From: Dysidea avara
Lineage: Eukaryota > Porifera > Demospongiae > Dictyoceratida > Dysideidae
Assembly: GCF_963678975.1 (NCBI RefSeq)
Contig: NC_089282.1
Span: 1-64,000 of the forward strand
Direction: 5' to 3'
DNA length: 64,000 bases
The position numbers and the translations under genes are program-made. Positions 62,952-64,000 of this stretch are shown one piece after another; within the stretch, counting starts at the first letter, position 1, and each line of letters starts with the position of its first letter. The notes below the pieces were generated by a model. That model saw only the letters and a list, made by a program, of their open reading frames with translations, ran no database searches and was not told the origin of the DNA.

Positions 62952-63100
62952 ACAACATACTGACTGCTCTATTAAGGTACTTGTTTGGTGCAACATTAAC
63001 CTTTGCTGATCTAATTTTCTGGTCCTTTTCCTTTATAACTTCAACAATTCTACCAACTCTCCAATGTCCACGAGGTTAATTCTCCTTTACCAACACAACA

Positions 63101-63979
63101 TCACCAATTTTGGGAGGTGTTCAGTGTTGGTATGTTCTTTGATCCCTTCAATGGCACCTGTGATTTTTCTCTTAGACTTAAGAGATATCCATTTCTCCAT
63201 AAAATCCAAAATTGGTTTAGACGATTCTGTCCTCTCTTCCAAGTTTGCAATAGTGCTTGTGAAGATGTTGCTTTCTTAGCAACCTCAAACTCTGGGTCAG
63301 GATCATCCAATACATTGGGAAAGATGTGTTGTGAATGGAACGACAGAAAATTTGATGGTGTGAGTATCATACTAGAATTGATGTCATCATCCACATATAC
63401 TAGTGGGCGGGAGTTCACCATTGCTTCTGTTTCTGTTAAAGTTGTGACTAACTGCTTTTCTGTCAAGCATTGATTTCCAATGGTTTTCCTCAGAGCTCTT
63501 TTAGTTAAACCCACCAATCGCTCATAAAAACCTCCCATCCATGGGGCCAACTCAATAATAAATTTCCATTGAATACCTTGTTTGGAAAGGAAGTCATCTG
63601 ATATTTGAAGCTTAGCATTACTTAACATTTGTTTAACTGCTTTAAAATGTTTTGCATTGTCAGAAATTATTTGTCGTGGAACTCCACGGCGAGCCATGAA
63701 ACGACGTAAGCACAAAAGAAATTCATCAGCAGACATACCTTCTACTAGTTCTAAATGTATAGCTCTTACCACCATACAGGTAAACAAGCACACCCATACC
63801 TTCTTGTAGATTGGTTTATCACCATTTGCGTACTGCTTGATATAAAGTGGCCCAAAGTAATCTAGCCCTGTGTATTCAAATGGTAGAGCTTCTACAACTC
63901 GTTTCTTGGGCCAGGGTGGCATGTCTGGCTTTCTATAAGCAGTTCCTTCACACCGACAACAGACTCTACATTGTTTCAA
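63101..63979 (-). pseudogene. BEL/Pao integrase
   Basis: A continuous frame of about 290 codons contains CRVCCRCEG, the first catalytic Asp in FEYTGLDYFGPLY, the second in PRQIISDNAKHF and the Glu in GGFYERLVGLTKRAL. Integrase reads through to SQNW and a stop. The expected continuation (PKIGDVVLVKEN, HWRVGRIVEVIKE) is in another frame from about 63110 to 62960, so a frameshift separates them. Confidence 0.88.
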
Positions 63980-64000
63980 CAGCTTTCTAACAGTTGACCT

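Larger units (their letters stand above)
62189..64000 (-). mobile_element. BEL/Pao LTR retrotransposon, 3' part (runs off the window)
   Basis: Integrase and the downstream pol C-terminus lie on the minus strand, entering from the right edge. The order and motifs are those of BEL/Pao elements. A frameshift and a stop near 63100 and a fold-back insertion at 62508-62951 inactivate the C-terminal part. Confidence 0.85.

Overview
**Organism and setting.** The window starts at a chromosome end: 1,188 bp of CCCTAA repeats (TTAGGG read outward). Genes are eukaryotic, with many GT-AG introns of about 40-60 nt, a fused glutamyl-prolyl-tRNA synthetase, an IRE-bearing ferritin, and a mixture of DIRS, Ty3/gypsy, BEL/Pao, LINE, Tc1/mariner, hAT-like and long-TIR elements. 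This fits an early-branching animal; a demosponge is my best guess, but the sequence alone does not prove it.

**Layout.** (1) 1-1188 is the telomere. (2) 1189-12043 is a subtelomere holding three copies of one tyrosine-recombinase (YR) gene family. Two are intron-containing and look intact (1467-3555 and 6674-9405). One is 5'-truncated and carries a stop (10556-11098). Degenerate exon relics lie between them. Two interstitial CCCTAA tracts in telomeric orientation (10532-10555, 12026-12043) cut this zone into units. Both units end in a cluster of ATGGTCRCA-like motifs followed by CGGGGCC, directly before the telomeric repeats. This looks like stacked, telomere-targeted, Crypton-like DNA elements and is the most interesting system in the window. 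(3) 12044-12657 is a minisatellite. (4) 13016-41985 (minus) is EPRS1, which I resolved into 34 exons encoding 1,302 aa. Four of its introns are swollen by transposons and satellites, with nesting up to four levels deep. (5) 41986-42165 is a compact divergent promoter shared with ferritin, with two perfect CRE sites. (6) 42166-42734 (plus) is ferritin with a 5'UTR iron-responsive element. (7) 43128-46338 holds a TIR element, an uncharacterised single-exon gene with an E2F-like site at its start, and an intact DD34E Tc1/mariner-type transposase gene. (8) 46339-64000 is gene-poor and transposon-rich: LINE 3' fragments, several MITEs, a 7.1-kb element with about 0.5-kb TIRs and a 9-bp target duplication, and at the right edge a BEL/Pao retrotransposon interrupted by a fold-back element.

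**How the genes relate.** EPRS1 and ferritin are the only clear housekeeping genes and share a divergent promoter. Nearly everything else is mobile DNA. All exon models come from reading splice sites, phase and family similarity by eye; no alignment or transcript data were used.
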